Assembly (NCBI RefSeq): GCF_003917135.1
Contig: NZ_RPDI01000028.1
Coordinates: 1-35,694 of the forward strand
Direction of reading: 5' to 3'
DNA from: Leucobacter chromiireducens
GTDB taxonomy: Bacteria; Actinomycetota; Actinomycetes; Actinomycetales; Microbacteriaceae
DNA length: 35,694 nucleotides
The position numbers were made by a program, and so were the translations under genes. The notes beneath the pieces were generated by a model. It worked only from the letters and a program-made list of their open reading frames with translations, had not been told where the DNA came from and searched no databases. Numbering within the stretch: the first letter of the stretch is position 1; each line of letters begins with the position of its first letter. This document shows positions 35,304 to 35,694 of the stretch, piece after piece.

Positions 35304-35422
35304 ACAGACGAGTGTCACCCCGGGGAACGGCCAGCGCTCAGCTGATCACTCGGATGTGGATCATTTGCCCCACTGCGGCCCTGTGAGCGACGCCACACGA
35401 GGCCCCCGCACCCAGTTCCAAC

Positions 35423-35484
35423 CGGAGAAATCTGAACGCTCGGGTGCTTCCACGCGAATTCGTCCGAGATTCGAGATTTCTCCG
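35423..35484. repeat. Inverted-repeat element R3 (62 bp; 21-20-21)
   Basis: The left arm (35423-35443) begins CGGAGAAATCTG and ends CTCGG; the right arm (35464-35484) ends AGATTTCTCCG. The spacer is 20 nt, different in sequence from R1 and R2. It lies 119 bases upstream of the DUF559 start. Confidence 0.88.
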
Positions 35485-35558
35485 GCGGGAGGGGTGCGGG
35501 TTGCCCCTGCGGGGGCGCGGCACGCGGGCACCAGGCCTCCCGCGCACACCACTCCCCC

Positions 35559-35600
35559 AAAAACACCGCAGGGGCCGCACCCGAAGGTGCGGCCCCTGCG
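35559..35600 (-). terminator. Rho-independent terminator of groEL
   Basis: A 15-bp stem (35567-35581 with 35586-35600) capped by a TTCG loop on the minus strand, followed by GGTGTTTTTGG. It lies 13 bases past the groEL stop. Confidence 0.9.
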
Positions 35601-35613
35601 CGGGAAACCAGAC

Positions 35614-35694
35614 TTAGAAGTCCATGCCACCCGTGGGGTCACCGGCCGGAGCGGCGGCAGCCGGCTCGGGCTTGTCGGCGACGACGGCCTCGGT
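35614..35694 (-). CDS. groEL: Chaperonin GroEL, C-terminal 26 residues (partial)
   Basis: The minus-strand frame ends with an Ala/Pro-rich stretch followed by AGDPTGGMDF and TAA. This C-terminal signature (GGMDF after an AP-rich linker) is diagnostic of actinobacterial GroEL/Hsp60. The gene continues beyond the window. It is followed by its own terminator and so is transcriptionally separate from the DUF559 gene. Confidence 0.92.
   Translation of the reverse strand, partial: TEAVVADKPEPAAAAPAGDPTGGMDF

Larger units (their letters stand above)
35304..35613. other. 310-nt intergenic region between groEL and the DUF559 gene
   Basis: It holds inverted repeat R3 (35423-35484) and the groEL terminator (35559-35600). 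No credible gene, RNA or -10/-35 pair was recognised in the remaining bases. Confidence 0.7.

Noticed and set aside
34263-35484. Insertion sequence formed by R2, the DUF559 gene and R3
   Set aside because: No transposase motif, no target-site duplication outside R2 and R3, and each repeat is itself a complete palindrome rather than a terminal inverted repeat.

Overview
The window is about 35.7 kb of very GC-rich DNA from an actinobacterium, most likely a member of Microbacteriaceae close to Leucobacter. This placement is inferred from the strong G/C third-position bias, a DtxR/IdeR-type regulator, a DUF3027 gene beside a cold-shock gene, a bacterial XPB helicase pair, class C sortase pili, a 6C-like RNA and many promoters sitting directly on start codons. 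I see no transposase, integrase, phage gene or CRISPR array.

Layout. 1-3845: a very large DUF4011/superfamily-1 helicase-like protein (minus) whose catalytic motifs are eroded. 3943-5313: an NCS2 uracil permease (minus). 5329-5667: a gene-free stretch with G-quadruplex tracts and a 62-bp inverted-repeat element. 5668-7493: a PuuB-like FAD oxidase and a cupin, translationally coupled, behind a possible operator. 7627-9527: EamA transporter, CYTH protein and a small membrane protein. 9561-10986: two genes of unknown function on either side of a 6C-like small RNA with four C-rich-loop hairpins. 11171-12146: tRNA-Arg(CCU) and a secreted NlpC/P60 peptidase. 12369-15706: NADP-type glutamate dehydrogenase, DtxR/IdeR regulator, SerC. 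15710-21823: a three-gene sortase-assembled pilus operon (tip adhesin with vWA domain, major pilin, class C sortase). 22020-23076: CspA-type protein overlapping DUF3027. 23218-27080: small membrane protein, helicase-associated protein and XPB helicase. 27111-31666: divergent XRE-cupin regulator, ThDP decarboxylase, agmatinase-family ureohydrolase and a polyamine-type binding lipoprotein. 31758-34044: OmpR-type two-component system. 34263-35303: an AbiEi-like/DUF559 protein bracketed by two copies of the same 62-bp inverted repeat. 35614-35694: the 3' end of groEL.

How the genes work together. Two separated loci look devoted to guanidino/polyamine catabolism: ThDP enzyme, ureohydrolase and binding protein at 27.1-31.7 kb, and amine oxidase plus cupin at 5.7-7.5 kb. 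The pilus operon is self-contained for polymerisation but lacks a minor base pilin. The glutamate dehydrogenase, SerC and uracil permease are core nitrogen metabolism.

Most noteworthy are: (1) three 62-bp inverted repeats with identical 21-20-21 geometry, two of them bracketing a DUF559 nuclease-like gene; (2) the C-loop small RNA; (3) the helicase-like protein that has lost the Walker A lysine, the Walker B glutamate and the nuclease aspartate; (4) at least eight genes whose start codon lies 6-8 nt after a TANNNT box, implying leaderless mRNAs. All assignments come from reading the sequence; no database search was run.
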